The notes beneath the pieces are model-generated. The model was not told where the DNA came from. It was given only the letters and a program-made list of their open reading frames with translations, and searched no databases. Positions 8,870 through 17,232 of a stretch of DNA of 51,916 nucleotides are shown here, piece by piece. Position 1 is the stretch's first letter. Each line of letters starts with the position of its first letter. The stretch is from Caldilineaceae bacterium (GTDB lineage: Bacteria > Chloroflexota > Anaerolineae > Caldilineales > Caldilineaceae), in the NCBI GenBank assembly GCA_026645575.1, contig JAPKMW010000084.1, positions 1 to 51,916 of the forward strand. The letters are read 5' to 3'. Both the position numbers and the translations under genes were made by a program.

Positions 8870-8930
8870 TGCTCTATGTGCGTCCGTGACTCGCCTTAGA
8901 CCGCAGCAGGTTAGGGACGTACACAGAGCA
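8870..8930. repeat. Imperfect intergenic inverted repeat
   Basis: 8870-8885 pairs with 8915-8930 (14 of 16 positions). It lies between the convergent ends of the genes at 8850 and 8945. The loop includes TAGACCGCAG, shared with the repeats at 9667 and 23601. Confidence 0.6.
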
Positions 8931-8944
8931 AATCCACGAATTAT

Positions 8945-9625
8945 CTAAAAACCCGGCTCCCAAATCTCGCCAAGTTCCAGCACAAAGCCGGGCAATTCAG
9001 GATCGCCGCTGACGGTAGCGGGGTTATCAAGAACAAGCGGGGCGGTGTCAGGCCGGTAACAATGCACTTTCCGTTCCACCGGGTCGATCAACCAGCCCAG
9101 CATGGCGCCGTTGTCAATATATTCTTGCACTTTAGCCTGGATGGTACGCAATCGATCCGAAGGGGAGCGCAATTCCACAACAAAGTCGGGACAGAGCGGA
9201 AGAAATTTTTGCTTTTCGGCTATTGTCAACCCTGCTAACCGTTCACGGCGCACCCAAGCCACATCCGGCGAACGGGTTGCGCCGTTGGGTAAAATGAAAC
9301 CAGTGGAAGAATCAAAGCCGACGCCTTGTTTATTTTTGCGCGCCCAGATATTTAAATCAGTGGCAAGATTCAAATTTCGATTTCCCGTTTCGCCCCCTGC
9401 GGGCAACATAATAACAAGCATCTCTCCTCCGGCGGTTTGTTCGAGGCGCAGGTTTTGATTCAGTTGACAGAGGTCAAAAAATTGATCGTGGCTCAGCTTA
9501 ACCGCCGGGAGCAATTGCAATATGACAGTATTAGAACCGACACACCCTTCAGCAAGCCAGGGAAGGGGCGCCGGTTCCTGGCGCGTCTGTTTTGTTGTAG
9601 CGAGGTTTGAGTACGTATCGATCAT
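8945..9625 (-). CDS. Uma2 family (DUF820) PD-(D/E)XK nuclease-like protein
   Basis: A 226-residue protein of the Uma2/DUF820 family, a restriction-endonuclease-like fold abundant in Cyanobacteria and Chloroflexota. Family marks are the central RSPDVAWVRRERL, FVVELRSPSDR (D, then ExR in place of ExK) and GAMLGWLIDPVERKVHCYRP. Compared with the other Uma2 gene in this window (36783) it has a long N-terminal extension, LSHDQFFDLCQLNQNLRLEQ, typical of a second subtype. Biological role is unknown; nuclease activity is inferred from the fold. The start has a strong GGAGG site. Confidence 0.75.
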   Translation of the reverse strand: MIDTYSNLATTKQTRQEPAPLPWLAEGCVGSNTVILQLLPAVKLSHDQFFDLCQLNQNLRLEQTAGGEMLVIMLPAGGETGNRNLNLATDLNIWARKNKQGVGFDSSTGFILPNGATRSPDVAWVRRERLAGLTIAEKQKFLPLCPDFVVELRSPSDRLRTIQAKVQEYIDNGAMLGWLIDPVERKVHCYRPDTAPLVLDNPATVSGDPELPGFVLELGEIWEPGF

Positions 9626-9666
9626 TTGTGAACCTCCGGTCGAAAAACAACAGTTGTACTCTAATG

Positions 9667-9760
9667 ATTATCAGTAGACCGCAGCGTCTTGCTCTGCGCC
9701 AGTCCGTGACTGGCGGCGGGTCACGGACCCGCCTAGAGCATATTGCGGTCTACTGATTAT
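9667..9760. repeat. Branched intergenic inverted repeat (cruciform with two inner hairpins)
   Basis: The outer arm CAGTAGACCGCA (9672-9683) pairs with 9744-9755, extended with few mismatches to 9667-9760. Inside are two further hairpins: one with CGCCAGT/ACTGGCG arms, one with GCGGGTC/GACCCGC arms. The folded shape would be a three-way junction. The stop codon of the deaminase (9757-9759) lies inside the right arm. Confidence 0.75.
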
Positions 9761-10194
9761 ACGCCAATATCCTCATTCCACAACTCTGGCCGGGAAGTGA
9801 TAAAATCGCGCATCATCTGAATACAGGTTGCATCGTTGAGGATCACCAACTCCACCCCACGCGAGCGCACATACGCCTCCGGCCCCTGAAAGGTCACATT
9901 TTCGCCAATCACCACCTTGGGAATTTTGTAGAGCAACGCCGTTCCACTACACATATCACAAGGGGACAGGGTCGAATAGAGAACGGCGCGCTGATAATCC
10001 TTGGCGGTCAAGCGCCCCGCATTCTCCAATGCATCCATCTCGGCATGGAGAATGGCGCTTCCCTTCTGCACCCGCCGGTTGTGACCGCGCCCGACGATCT
10101 TGCCATCAATTACTAACACCGAACCGATGGGAATCCCCCCTTCGGCCAACCCCTTTTGCGCCTCTTCAATAGCCGCTTGCATAAAGATGTCCAT
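9757..10194 (-). CDS. Cytosine deaminase, yeast Fcy1-like
   Basis: A 145-residue zinc deaminase converting cytosine to uracil (inferred). The zinc-binding motifs are HAEMDALENAGRL (residues about 50-62) and SPCDMCSG (about 77-84). The resemblance to Saccharomyces Fcy1 as I remember it runs over the full length: GIPIGSVL, GRGHN, QKGSA, LENAGRL, TLSPCDMC, VVIGENV and a C-terminal RPELWNEDIG. This is not the CodA amidohydrolase used by E. coli. It is the last gene of a minus-strand group with a nucleoside-type ABC transporter, so it probably feeds imported bases into pyrimidine salvage. Start at 10194 has GGAGGAAC upstream. Confidence 0.85.
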   Translation of the reverse strand: MDIFMQAAIEEAQKGLAEGGIPIGSVLVIDGKIVGRGHNRRVQKGSAILHAEMDALENAGRLTAKDYQRAVLYSTLSPCDMCSGTALLYKIPKVVIGENVTFQGPEAYVRSRGVELVILNDATCIQMMRDFITSRPELWNEDIGV

Positions 10195-10258
10195 ACCTTT
10201 GTTCCTCCCTCAATTCGTTGTTGTCGGTCAACAGGAAACGGAGGGGTTGCTAGGCCAG

Positions 10259-10315
10259 TCTTCCGGGAAGGTTCGACTGGACGATCCTGTCAACAAGACA
10301 GACCTTCCCGGAAGA
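10259..10315. repeat. Intergenic inverted repeat, 14-bp perfect arms (CTTCCGGGAAG family)
   Basis: TCTTCCGGGAAGGT (10259-10272) pairs with 10302-10315. The loop contains a small CTGTC/GACAG hairpin. It lies between the permease and the deaminase of the same putative operon, so it could attenuate the deaminase or protect the upstream mRNA. Confidence 0.75.
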
Positions 10316-10357
10316 TGGTAGATAAGCCCCTGCGTTCCGACTGATCTGTAGTTGTTT

Positions 10358-11305
10358 TCACTCGCGTCGATACGGTTTCAAATAGGCGCCTGGATACGCC
10401 GCATTGCGCCCCGCCAACGCCAACGCAACAATTGTTACCAGATAGGGCAGCGCCAAAAAGAATTCAAACGGTAGATCAAAGCCCTGCGTTTGCAAGCGCA
10501 ATTGAAGTGCAAAGACGCCGCCAAAGAGCAACGCCCCCCAGACGGCACGCACGGGGTCCCAGCGGGCAAAGATGACCAGCGCAATACAGACCCAGCCCCG
10601 CCCGGCAATAATCCCTGGTGTAAAGGCGCCCAACTGCGCCAGCGACAGAAAGGCGCCGCCCATCGCCATCAACGCCCCGCCAATCAAGAGCGCCAGATAG
10701 CGAATGCGAAAGACATTGACTCCTGCGGCATCTGCTGCTTCCGGGTTTTCACCCACCGTGCGCACAGCGAGGCCAAAACCCGTGCGGTAGAGCAGCCACC
10801 AGGCCACCGGCGCCAGCAGCAGAAAGGCGACATAGGTCAACCCATATTGTTGGAACAACGGCCCGATGATCGGATTGTCGCCAAAGATCGTCAGTTGCCC
10901 AAAGGGGTCAATCGATGGCAGCACCTCCTGTTGGCCAAAGACTAGACGAAAGCCAAAGAGCGACAATCCGGTGCAGAGTAGCGTAATCCCCAGCCCGGCC
11001 ACATGTTGGTTCACCCCCAGCGTGACGCTCAAAAAAACCATGAGCAAACTCATCAGCAGGCCGCTCACAATCGCCGCCAACAAACCCAGCCAGAGATAAC
11101 CGGCGATCCCGGCGCCCGCCGCCGTCGCCGCCACCGCAAAGCCGACAAAGGCGCCCAGAAACATGATCCCTTCAATACCCAGATTCAAAATCCCGGCGCG
11201 CTCGGTAAAGACTTCGCCGATGGTGGCAAAGATCAACGGCGTGGCTACGCGCAAGGTGGCAGCCACCAGGCCAATCAAAAAAGTGGTGGAAAGCAATTCT
11301 CCCAT
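10358..11305 (-). CDS. ABC transporter permease (nucleoside/simple-sugar type, NupQ-like)
   Basis: A 315-residue BPD_transp_2 permease. Near the N-terminus is FATIGEVFTERAGILNLGIEGIM, the hallmark of the second permease of BMP-type nucleoside importers (NupQ/YufQ). Family motifs also include GVNQHVAGLGI and TVGENPEAADAAGVNVFRIRY, the loop thought to contact the ATPase. Eight or more hydrophobic helices can be drawn. It starts 4 bases after the stop of the other permease gene, so the two are translationally coupled. It acts in the inner membrane with the lipoprotein and ATPase encoded upstream. Confidence 0.85.
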   Translation of the reverse strand: MGELLSTTFLIGLVAATLRVATPLIFATIGEVFTERAGILNLGIEGIMFLGAFVGFAVAATAAGAGIAGYLWLGLLAAIVSGLLMSLLMVFLSVTLGVNQHVAGLGITLLCTGLSLFGFRLVFGQQEVLPSIDPFGQLTIFGDNPIIGPLFQQYGLTYVAFLLLAPVAWWLLYRTGFGLAVRTVGENPEAADAAGVNVFRIRYLALLIGGALMAMGGAFLSLAQLGAFTPGIIAGRGWVCIALVIFARWDPVRAVWGALLFGGVFALQLRLQTQGFDLPFEFFLALPYLVTIVALALAGRNAAYPGAYLKPYRRE

Positions 11306-11309
11306 TGGC

Positions 11310-12368
11310 TCACTTCCCCCAACGCAGACGATACCGCTGCAATAACAACACCCCCAGCGTCACCAGCAGGAGTGTTGCCTGAATCACATCGCCCAAATAG
11401 ACCGGCACACCCAGTGCGCGACTGACAGTCTGCGCGCCGGTATCGATCAAACCGATAAAGAGCGCCGCCAGTGTTACGCCCCAGGCGCTCAACGATCCCA
11501 AGGTGGCAATCAGAATGCCAGTGTAGCCAAAGCCGGGCGAGATGGCGTCGATCAGGTGGTAGTGAATGCCGGCGATCTCATTCACGCCAGCCAGCCCGGC
11601 AATCCCGCCGCTGACTAAGGCCGAGGTCAACAGCGTCCGCTCAACGTTGATACCGGCAAAGCGCGCCGCTTCCGCGCCTAGCCCAACCGCCCGCATCCGC
11701 AAGCCTAGTGAAGTTTGGGTGAGGACATACCAGAGCAGCAAAATGAGGATTACCGCCAGCAGAAAGCCCAGGTGGAGCCGCGAACGCGCCACTAATTTCG
11801 GAAAGATCGCCGCCGGTGCAATATCAGGCGACTGCGGCCACTGCGACACGGGATTGCGCCACGGGCCATTGAGCAGGGCACTGACGCCAAAGAGCGCCAC
11901 CGAGTTGAGCAGCAGCGTTGTCACCACCTCATCAATCGCCAGCTTCACCTTCATCAACGCCGGTGTCAACGCCCAAAGCGCCCCGGCCAGAAAGCCGCCG
12001 ATCAACATGAGCGGCAAGGCCAACCACGCCGGCAGATTGCCTACCTGCAAGCCAATCGCCGTCGCCGCCACCGCACCGGCGTACAGTTGCCCCTCGGCGC
12101 CAATATTCCAGTAACCGCCGACAAAGGCAAAGGTCACTGCCGCGCCGGTCAGTAACAACGGCGTCGCCTTGACCAGCACCTCCAGCGTCTTTGTGCGACT
12201 GGTCAGTGGATCAATGAGAAAATAGTAATACGCCTCCAGCGGGTTGGCATTCACCAACACCACCAACAGCGCCGTAATCACAAAGGTCAACAGCACCGCC
12301 GCCACCGGCAACAAAGCCCGCAGCCAGACCGGCGCCGTCCCCCGTTCAATTCGTATCCCCGCCATCAT
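11310..12368 (-). CDS. ABC transporter permease (nucleoside/simple-sugar type, NupP-like)
   Basis: A 352-residue BPD_transp_2 permease, the first of the pair. It has an early periplasmic segment NPLEAYYYFLIDPLTSR, then FAFVGGYWNIGAEGQLY, the family signature of NupP/YufP proteins, and RAVGLGAEAARFAGINVER as the ATPase-contact loop. The start is one of two adjacent ATG codons (12368 or 12365) after GGGGAA. The short gap to the next permease and the shared direction show one transport operon. Imported compound most likely a nucleoside or base. Confidence 0.85.
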   Translation of the reverse strand: MMAGIRIERGTAPVWLRALLPVAAVLLTFVITALLVVLVNANPLEAYYYFLIDPLTSRTKTLEVLVKATPLLLTGAAVTFAFVGGYWNIGAEGQLYAGAVAATAIGLQVGNLPAWLALPLMLIGGFLAGALWALTPALMKVKLAIDEVVTTLLLNSVALFGVSALLNGPWRNPVSQWPQSPDIAPAAIFPKLVARSRLHLGFLLAVILILLLWYVLTQTSLGLRMRAVGLGAEAARFAGINVERTLLTSALVSGGIAGLAGVNEIAGIHYHLIDAISPGFGYTGILIATLGSLSAWGVTLAALFIGLIDTGAQTVSRALGVPVYLGDVIQATLLLVTLGVLLLQRYRLRWGK

Positions 12369-12404
12369 TCCCCATTAACCATTTTCAATTTTCCATTAAT
12401 TATT

Positions 12405-12460
12405 GTAGTAAAGACTTTAGTCTTTTGCCCACCCAAGAGAAAGACTAAAGTCTTTACTAC
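12405..12460. repeat. 21-bp perfect inverted repeat overlapping the ATPase stop codon
   Basis: GTAGTAAAGACTTTAGTCTT plus one more T (12405-12425) pairs exactly with 12440-12460. Each arm is itself partly self-complementary (AAGACTTTAGTCTT). The TAG stop of the ATPase gene (12457-12459) is inside the right arm, and the repeat separates the ATPase from the permeases. Confidence 0.85.
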
Positions 12461-13974
12461 GGGTTGATCCCCGCCATCCACAACCCAATCCGATCCCGGA
12501 GTTCTTCAGAGGCTGTTTCGCCAACCGGCAGGACGCCCATGATCTGCCCTTCATAGATCACGGCAATGCGATCGACCAGCGCCAGTAGTTCATCCAAATC
12601 TTCCGAAATGAGCAGAATGGCAGCGCCTTTGGTGCGCTGTTCCGCCAACTTGTTGCGTACATACTCGGTCGCGCCGATGTCCAGACCGCGCGTCGGCTGG
12701 GCGACCACAATCGCTTTGGGGTTGCGTTCCAGCACACGGGCCAGGATCACCTTCTGAATATTACCGCCGGAGAGGGTGCGAATGCGATCGTCCGGTTTGG
12801 CCTTGATCTGGTAATCGGCGATCAACGTTTCGGCATGACGGCGCATCTGGCGATGATTCAGGCGGCCACCGCTGGCAAATTCGTCTAGATGCTCCAACGC
12901 CATATTCTGCGCCACACTCAGCTCGCCGACCACCGCCGCGTGACGATCTTCGGGGATACGCCCCAACCCGGCGGCCATCACCTGGCGTGGCGACGCGTTG
13001 GTAATCTCTATCGCATCCAGATGAATCTGGCCTGCCGTACAGCGCCGCGTACCATCCAACACTTCGGCCAACTCGGTCTGCCCATTGCCCGATACACCGG
13101 CCAGGCCGAGAATTTCCCCGGCCTGAATGGTGAACGTGACGTCCTTGAGGGCCGGCAACCCTTGGCGATCCAACGCCGACACCCCCTGCAAGCGGAGGAC
13201 AGGCTGACTTTGCTGGGTACGGGTGGTGCGGGTGACGCCCACCATTGCGCGCCCGACCATCATCTGGGCCAGGATGTGCGGCGTCGCCTCTTTGGTGGCG
13301 ATGCTGTCCATGACACGGCCACTGCGCAACACCGTCACGCGATCCGTAATCGCCATAATCTCGTGCAACTTGTGGCTGATAAAGACCACCGCCAGCCCAT
13401 TCTGTTGCAGTTGGCGCAGATTGACAAAGAGCTGATCGGCCTCCTGCGGCGTCAACACGGCAGTTGGCTCATCCAGAATCAACACCTTGGCGTGACGGTA
13501 GAGCGCCTTCAAAATCTCGACCCGTTGGCGCTGCCCCACCGAGAGATGACGTACCTGCGCCGCCGGATCCAGGTCAATGCCAAAGCGTTGCGCGGTTTGG
13601 GCAACCGCCGCTTCTGCCGCCCGTCGGTTCAGATGCCAACTTGGCGTGGCGCCGACAATAATGTTCTCCGTCACCGTCATCGGCTGGGCGAGGGCAAAAT
13701 GTTGCGTCACCATGCCAATGCCGTGGGCAATCGCCGCTTTAGGTGAACGAATCGTAACGGGTTGCCCTTGGATTGCGATTTCACCCTCGTCGGCATGATA
13801 AAGGCCATAGAGAATGCGCATCAAGGTGCTTTTGCCCGCGCCATTTTCCCCCAGCAGGGCATGAATCTCCCCCGGATGCAGGGTAAAATTGACGCGGTCA
13901 TTCGCCACCAACGCGCCAAAGCGTTTGGTGATGTTGCGCATTTCAACGGCGGAATAGGAAGTGGGAATGGACAT
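12457..13974 (-). CDS. ABC transporter ATP-binding protein, two ATPase domains (NupO-like)
   Basis: A 505-residue double ATPase of the sugar/nucleoside importer class. The first domain has Walker A GENGAGKST (about residues 41-49), signature LSVGQRQRVEILKAL and Walker B VLILDEPTAVLTPQE. The second domain has a degenerate Walker A, GVSGNGQTEL, signature LSGGNIQKVILARVL and IVVAQPTRGLDIGA in place of a full Walker B. An asymmetric second half is normal in this class. It energises the two permeases encoded downstream. The start at 13974 has no clear ribosome binding site; ATG at codon 12 (MRNITKRFG) is an alternative but would shorten the fold's first strand only slightly. Confidence 0.85.
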   Translation of the reverse strand: MSIPTSYSAVEMRNITKRFGALVANDRVNFTLHPGEIHALLGENGAGKSTLMRILYGLYHADEGEIAIQGQPVTIRSPKAAIAHGIGMVTQHFALAQPMTVTENIIVGATPSWHLNRRAAEAAVAQTAQRFGIDLDPAAQVRHLSVGQRQRVEILKALYRHAKVLILDEPTAVLTPQEADQLFVNLRQLQQNGLAVVFISHKLHEIMAITDRVTVLRSGRVMDSIATKEATPHILAQMMVGRAMVGVTRTTRTQQSQPVLRLQGVSALDRQGLPALKDVTFTIQAGEILGLAGVSGNGQTELAEVLDGTRRCTAGQIHLDAIEITNASPRQVMAAGLGRIPEDRHAAVVGELSVAQNMALEHLDEFASGGRLNHRQMRRHAETLIADYQIKAKPDDRIRTLSGGNIQKVILARVLERNPKAIVVAQPTRGLDIGATEYVRNKLAEQRTKGAAILLISEDLDELLALVDRIAVIYEGQIMGVLPVGETASEELRDRIGLWMAGINP

Positions 13975-13980
13975 AGGAAT

Positions 13981-14106
13981 CGTGTTGCGTGTTGCGTGTT
14001 GCGTGAACTGTTACCAGGATTAAAACCATGACCTGACCCGTTACACCGGTCAAAGTGTATGAAGTAGTGTAACGTCCTTGGAACGGTTCACGCAACACGC
14101 AACACG
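13981..14106. repeat. Nested inverted repeat with 7-bp tandem units between lipoprotein and ATPase genes
   Basis: CGTGTTG is repeated three times (13981-14001) followed by CGTGAAC. The mirror at 14086-14106 has two units. An inner stem, CGTTACAC/GTGTAACG, lies at 14039-14046 and 14067-14074. Placed just after the highly used substrate-binding protein gene, it may stabilise that mRNA or partly stop transcription, as expected when the binding protein must exceed the membrane parts. Confidence 0.7.
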
Positions 14107-14108
14107 GA

Positions 14109-15155
14109 TTAGTTCCCCGCCTTCGACGACGCCGGCGGTTGTGATTCGGTGATGTCCACGCGGAAGAGGCCACCTTTGATCGCTTCTTCTTTGGCTTTGA
14201 CCTGTTCCAGCAGCTCCGCCGGGATGCCGCCGGTCACGCCTTCGTTGATCGGGGCGAGACTGGCGCCGCCTTTGGCGACCATGCTGAAATCTTTCAGGTC
14301 TTGCGCCGTGTAAGCGCCGGCAGCGACCTGCTTGATGATGTACTGCACCGTCGGCTCCATGTGCCAGACCGGGCCGCTGACCACATGTTCCGGGGCCAGG
14401 GCAGTCTGGTCGCTCATGTTGCCAAACGCATAGAGACCGTTTTCGGCGGCGGCTTCGATCACGCCAAAGCGCTCGGCAAAGAGGACATCAGCGCCGGCAT
14501 CGACCTGGGCGAGGGCGGCTTCCTTGGCGGCGGCAGGGTCAAACCAACTGTTGATAAAGCTCGTCTTGACCTCCACATCAGGATTGATTTCTCTGGCGCC
14601 GGCAATAAAGGCGTTGACAATGCGATTCACTTCCGGCACCGGCAACCCGCCGACGACACCAATGATGTTGCTCTTCGTTAAGCCGCCAGCCAACATGCCA
14701 CAGAGGTAGGCCGGTTCGTGAATCCAGTTGTCAAAGACCGAGAAGTTCGGCTCGACCGGCCCGCCGCCGGAGCCAAAGACAAAGGCGATCTCCGGGTAGT
14801 CGGCGGCGACACGGCGGACTGCTTCTTCGTTGCCAAAGGCATCACCAAAGATGATGGCCGGCTGATTCTCCTCGGCCACCTCGCGCAACACACGCTCCAT
14901 GTCGCCAGCATAGCCGATGTCATCGGTGTAGCTGTAGGTGATTGTGCCTTCCTCCTGTGCTTTTTGGAGGGCGGTATGGATCACGCCGTCCCACGGCTCT
15001 TCAATAGCCGTGGCAAAGGCGCCAAAGACCACTAATTTGCCATCCGTGGCCGCCGGTTGGGCGGCGGGGGACTGACCGGCTTGTGGCACGACACAAGCAG
15101 TCAACAGGGTGAAAAGGGCAAGCAGGGTCAACAGTCGCAAGGGTTGGCGGAACAT
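14109..15155 (-). CDS. BMP/PnrA-family ABC transporter substrate-binding lipoprotein
   Basis: A roughly 348-residue lipoprotein. I place the start at 15155 (MFRQPLRLL) because AAAGGAAA lies six bases upstream and the protein then begins with a type II signal, LLTLLALFTLLTACVVP, with the lipid-bearing Cys in LTAC. The mature part is a Bmp-family periplasmic fold with FGAFATAIEEPWDGVIH near the beginning, FGDAFGNEEAVRRVA, FGSGGGPVEPNFSVF and an IGVVGGLPVPEVNRIVNAF segment. Family members bind purine nucleosides or related ligands and deliver them to NupP/NupQ-type permeases. First gene of the uptake operon that ends in a cytosine deaminase. Confidence 0.85.
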   Translation of the reverse strand: MFRQPLRLLTLLALFTLLTACVVPQAGQSPAAQPAATDGKLVVFGAFATAIEEPWDGVIHTALQKAQEEGTITYSYTDDIGYAGDMERVLREVAEENQPAIIFGDAFGNEEAVRRVAADYPEIAFVFGSGGGPVEPNFSVFDNWIHEPAYLCGMLAGGLTKSNIIGVVGGLPVPEVNRIVNAFIAGAREINPDVEVKTSFINSWFDPAAAKEAALAQVDAGADVLFAERFGVIEAAAENGLYAFGNMSDQTALAPEHVVSGPVWHMEPTVQYIIKQVAAGAYTAQDLKDFSMVAKGGASLAPINEGVTGGIPAELLEQVKAKEEAIKGGLFRVDITESQPPASSKAGN

Positions 15156-15303
15156 AGGGTTTCCTTTCATGCGGGTGGAATGGTTTGAATGATCTGAGGT
15201 TACATCAGGTAAGTTGGGGGAGCTAATTAGAGAGCAAGCATACCATAGCCGTGCGTACCTTCCAACTTTGCAAGAAATCAATCGCCAAATCAATCAGTAA
15301 GCC

Positions 15304-15370
15304 TTTGGACGCGGAGCCACGCGGATTTTTCTGATTGATCCGCGTAGTTCCACGTGCATCCGCGTCCAAA
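15304..15370. repeat. Intergenic inverted repeat with inner stem
   Basis: TTTGGACGCGG (15304-15314) pairs with 15360-15370, and ACGCGGAT (15319-15326) pairs with 15338-15345. It lies between the exporter gene and the promoter region of the uptake operon. Confidence 0.65.
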
Positions 15371-15412
15371 AAAATTTGCGCTCTTTGCACAGAATTTCGG
15401 TTAGCCAATGGG

Positions 15413-16768
15413 TTAGCTCACGGCCGTCGCTACGAGATCAGGCGTCGCCGTTTCACTATCATAATCGGGCAACTCCCGCTCCACGTTGCGCACCGCTGGG
15501 ATCAGATAGCCACAAAAACTCAACGTTGCCCCCAACACCGCCGTACAAACAAACATCAGCGCCATTCCCGCTCCCGGCCCCGTCCCCACCAGCCAACCAA
15601 AGGTGGACGCCCAGACGCCAGCGGATTGCATGGCCGGTTCAAAGAGTCGATCCGCCAGTGGGCCGGCCAGCAGGTAGCCGATAGGAAAGAAGGAATTGCG
15701 CAACATGGCCTGCACGGCAAAGATGCGCCCCTGCATTGCCGGTTCCACTTTGGTCTGCCAGATGGTGCGATCGCCGGCAACGATAAAGGGGATGAAGAAA
15801 GCGCCCAATGCAGCCGCTGCGCCCCATGCCGGCACACTCCGCCCAACGGCCAACAAAAAATCGCCCAGTAAAAAGGAGACGCCGGCAAAGCCAAAAATCG
15901 CATGAATCTTTCGTCGCGGCAACCCACGCACACTGACCACAATCCCGCCCAGCACCCCGCCGACGCCGAGCATGGCCTGGACAATGCTCAACGCCACTTC
16001 ATTGCCCCCCGTGCGCGCCAGGATCATGGCCGGCAAGATCGAGTAGTAGGTGAGGGCAGCGCAGAGGTTGATCCCCATAAAGACCACCAGCAGGCCGATC
16101 AACCCCGGTCGTGCGAAGATGTAACGAAAGCCAAAGGTGAGTTGCTGCCAAAAGGGCGCTTCAGTGTGGTGTGTTGGGGGTAGCTTGCTGGCCGGCAGAC
16201 GGACAATTGCCATTGTCACCATCGCAATGACAAAGGTGGCGATGTCGATGAACAAAATGCCCTCCAAGCCAATCAAGCCCAGGAGCAACCCAGCGCCGAC
16301 CGGTGCGATAATCTGTGAAGATTCGCCGGCCAGCGACCGCATCCCACTGGCGCGGGCATACGATGCTTTGTCCAATAGCGTGCTACTGAGCGCCGTATAG
16401 GCTGGTGTTTGGAACGCTTCGCAAAAGCTGGCCGCCGCTTCTAAGACGAAGAGATGCCAAATCTCCAATTGGCCGCTCAACAGCAAGAGCAAAACGCCAA
16501 TCGTGCTGACGCCCGCCCCTAGATCGGCCAGGATCATCATCTTACGTCGGTCATAGCGATCGACCAGCACACCGGCCAGCGGACTAACAACAATAAAGGG
16601 CAACCAGGCGAAAAAGCCGAGCAGTGCGAGCGTGGTGGCCGCACCCGTCTGTTGATAGGCCCAGATCAAGAGGGCAAAGCGGGTCATCGCTGTGCCGAAA
16701 AGCGAGACCAATTGCCCAAACCAGATAACCGAAAAAGTCCGAAAGCCATTCTCTTTTGTGTGTACCAT
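15413..16768 (-). CDS. MFS transporter, MFS_3 / EntS-MefA-like exporter
   Basis: A 451-residue 12-helix transporter. I prefer the start at 16768 (MVHTKENGFRTF) because AAGGATGG precedes it; an earlier in-frame start would add 17 unconvincing residues. The N-terminus FSVIWFGQLVSLFGTAMTRFAL is characteristic of the MFS_3 group, which includes enterobactin exporter EntS and macrolide efflux proteins. The loop 2-3 motif is GVLVDRYDRRKMM. A non-homologous hydrophilic C-tail follows the last helix. Substrate unknown; a macrolide-like drug or siderophore is plausible by family. A hairpin with T-run and a long inverted repeat lie in the 465-bp region upstream. Confidence 0.8.
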   Translation of the reverse strand: MVHTKENGFRTFSVIWFGQLVSLFGTAMTRFALLIWAYQQTGAATTLALLGFFAWLPFIVVSPLAGVLVDRYDRRKMMILADLGAGVSTIGVLLLLLSGQLEIWHLFVLEAAASFCEAFQTPAYTALSSTLLDKASYARASGMRSLAGESSQIIAPVGAGLLLGLIGLEGILFIDIATFVIAMVTMAIVRLPASKLPPTHHTEAPFWQQLTFGFRYIFARPGLIGLLVVFMGINLCAALTYYSILPAMILARTGGNEVALSIVQAMLGVGGVLGGIVVSVRGLPRRKIHAIFGFAGVSFLLGDFLLAVGRSVPAWGAAAALGAFFIPFIVAGDRTIWQTKVEPAMQGRIFAVQAMLRNSFFPIGYLLAGPLADRLFEPAMQSAGVWASTFGWLVGTGPGAGMALMFVCTAVLGATLSFCGYLIPAVRNVERELPDYDSETATPDLVATAVS

Positions 16769-16897
16769 AAAGCCATCCTTACTCAACAACAAAAAACGCG
16801 AGCCGTAGGCGTACCCCACGCTGCCCGCGTTTTTGTCATTGATCGGCGTTTTACATCATCGCCTTGTTGTGTCAACAGCGTGATGATCGGTTTCTCC

Positions 16898-16971
16898 GTC
16901 CCATAGGGACGATTGAATTTAGGAAGGAATCAAATAATAATCGTTCCTAAATTCAGTTGTCCCTATGGGAC
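16898..16971. repeat. Inverted repeat of about 28 bp per arm upstream of the MFS gene
   Basis: GTCCCATAGGGAC (16898-16910) pairs exactly with 16959-16971. The next 15 bases of each arm (16911-16925, 16944-16958) pair with few mismatches. Loop of 18 bases. It sits in the putative 5' leader of the exporter gene. Confidence 0.8.
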
Positions 16972-16981
16972 ATGCGCCAAT

Positions 16982-17015
16982 AAAAAAACCGCGGGCATCA
17001 GGGATGCGCCGCGGT
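16982..17015 (-). terminator. Intrinsic terminator on the minus strand
   Basis: On the minus strand ACCGCGGCGCATC, a three-base loop and GATGCCCGCGGT form a GC-rich hairpin directly followed by seven U. It lies 218 bases after the double-Nudix stop and about 213 bases before the MFS start. It is either the end of the Nudix transcript or an attenuator in the MFS leader. The stretch 17016-17232 holds no ORF I can support. Confidence 0.7.
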
Positions 17016-17232
17016 GATGAAACAACCGAAATTGTTATACCGACGTACCATTTCTGCCGGCAACAAGGCGCACTCCTCCCTGGGTCAAAGAAAGGGCGTT
17101 GCTTCTTGCCATGAGCAGAAATTCTAGGTTTCGCATAAAAGAAATAACCGGCACGCTTTGGGAAATCGTTGACTATGCACTGACAAATTCAAAGCAAATT
17201 GAGTCTACCATACGCCAATCGTTGATGTCAAT

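Noticed and set aside
16982..17110. T-box riboswitch before the MFS_3 exporter
   Set aside because: The minus strand has TGGTAC near a terminator, but the conserved AGGGTGGNACCGCG core and a specifier stem are not present.
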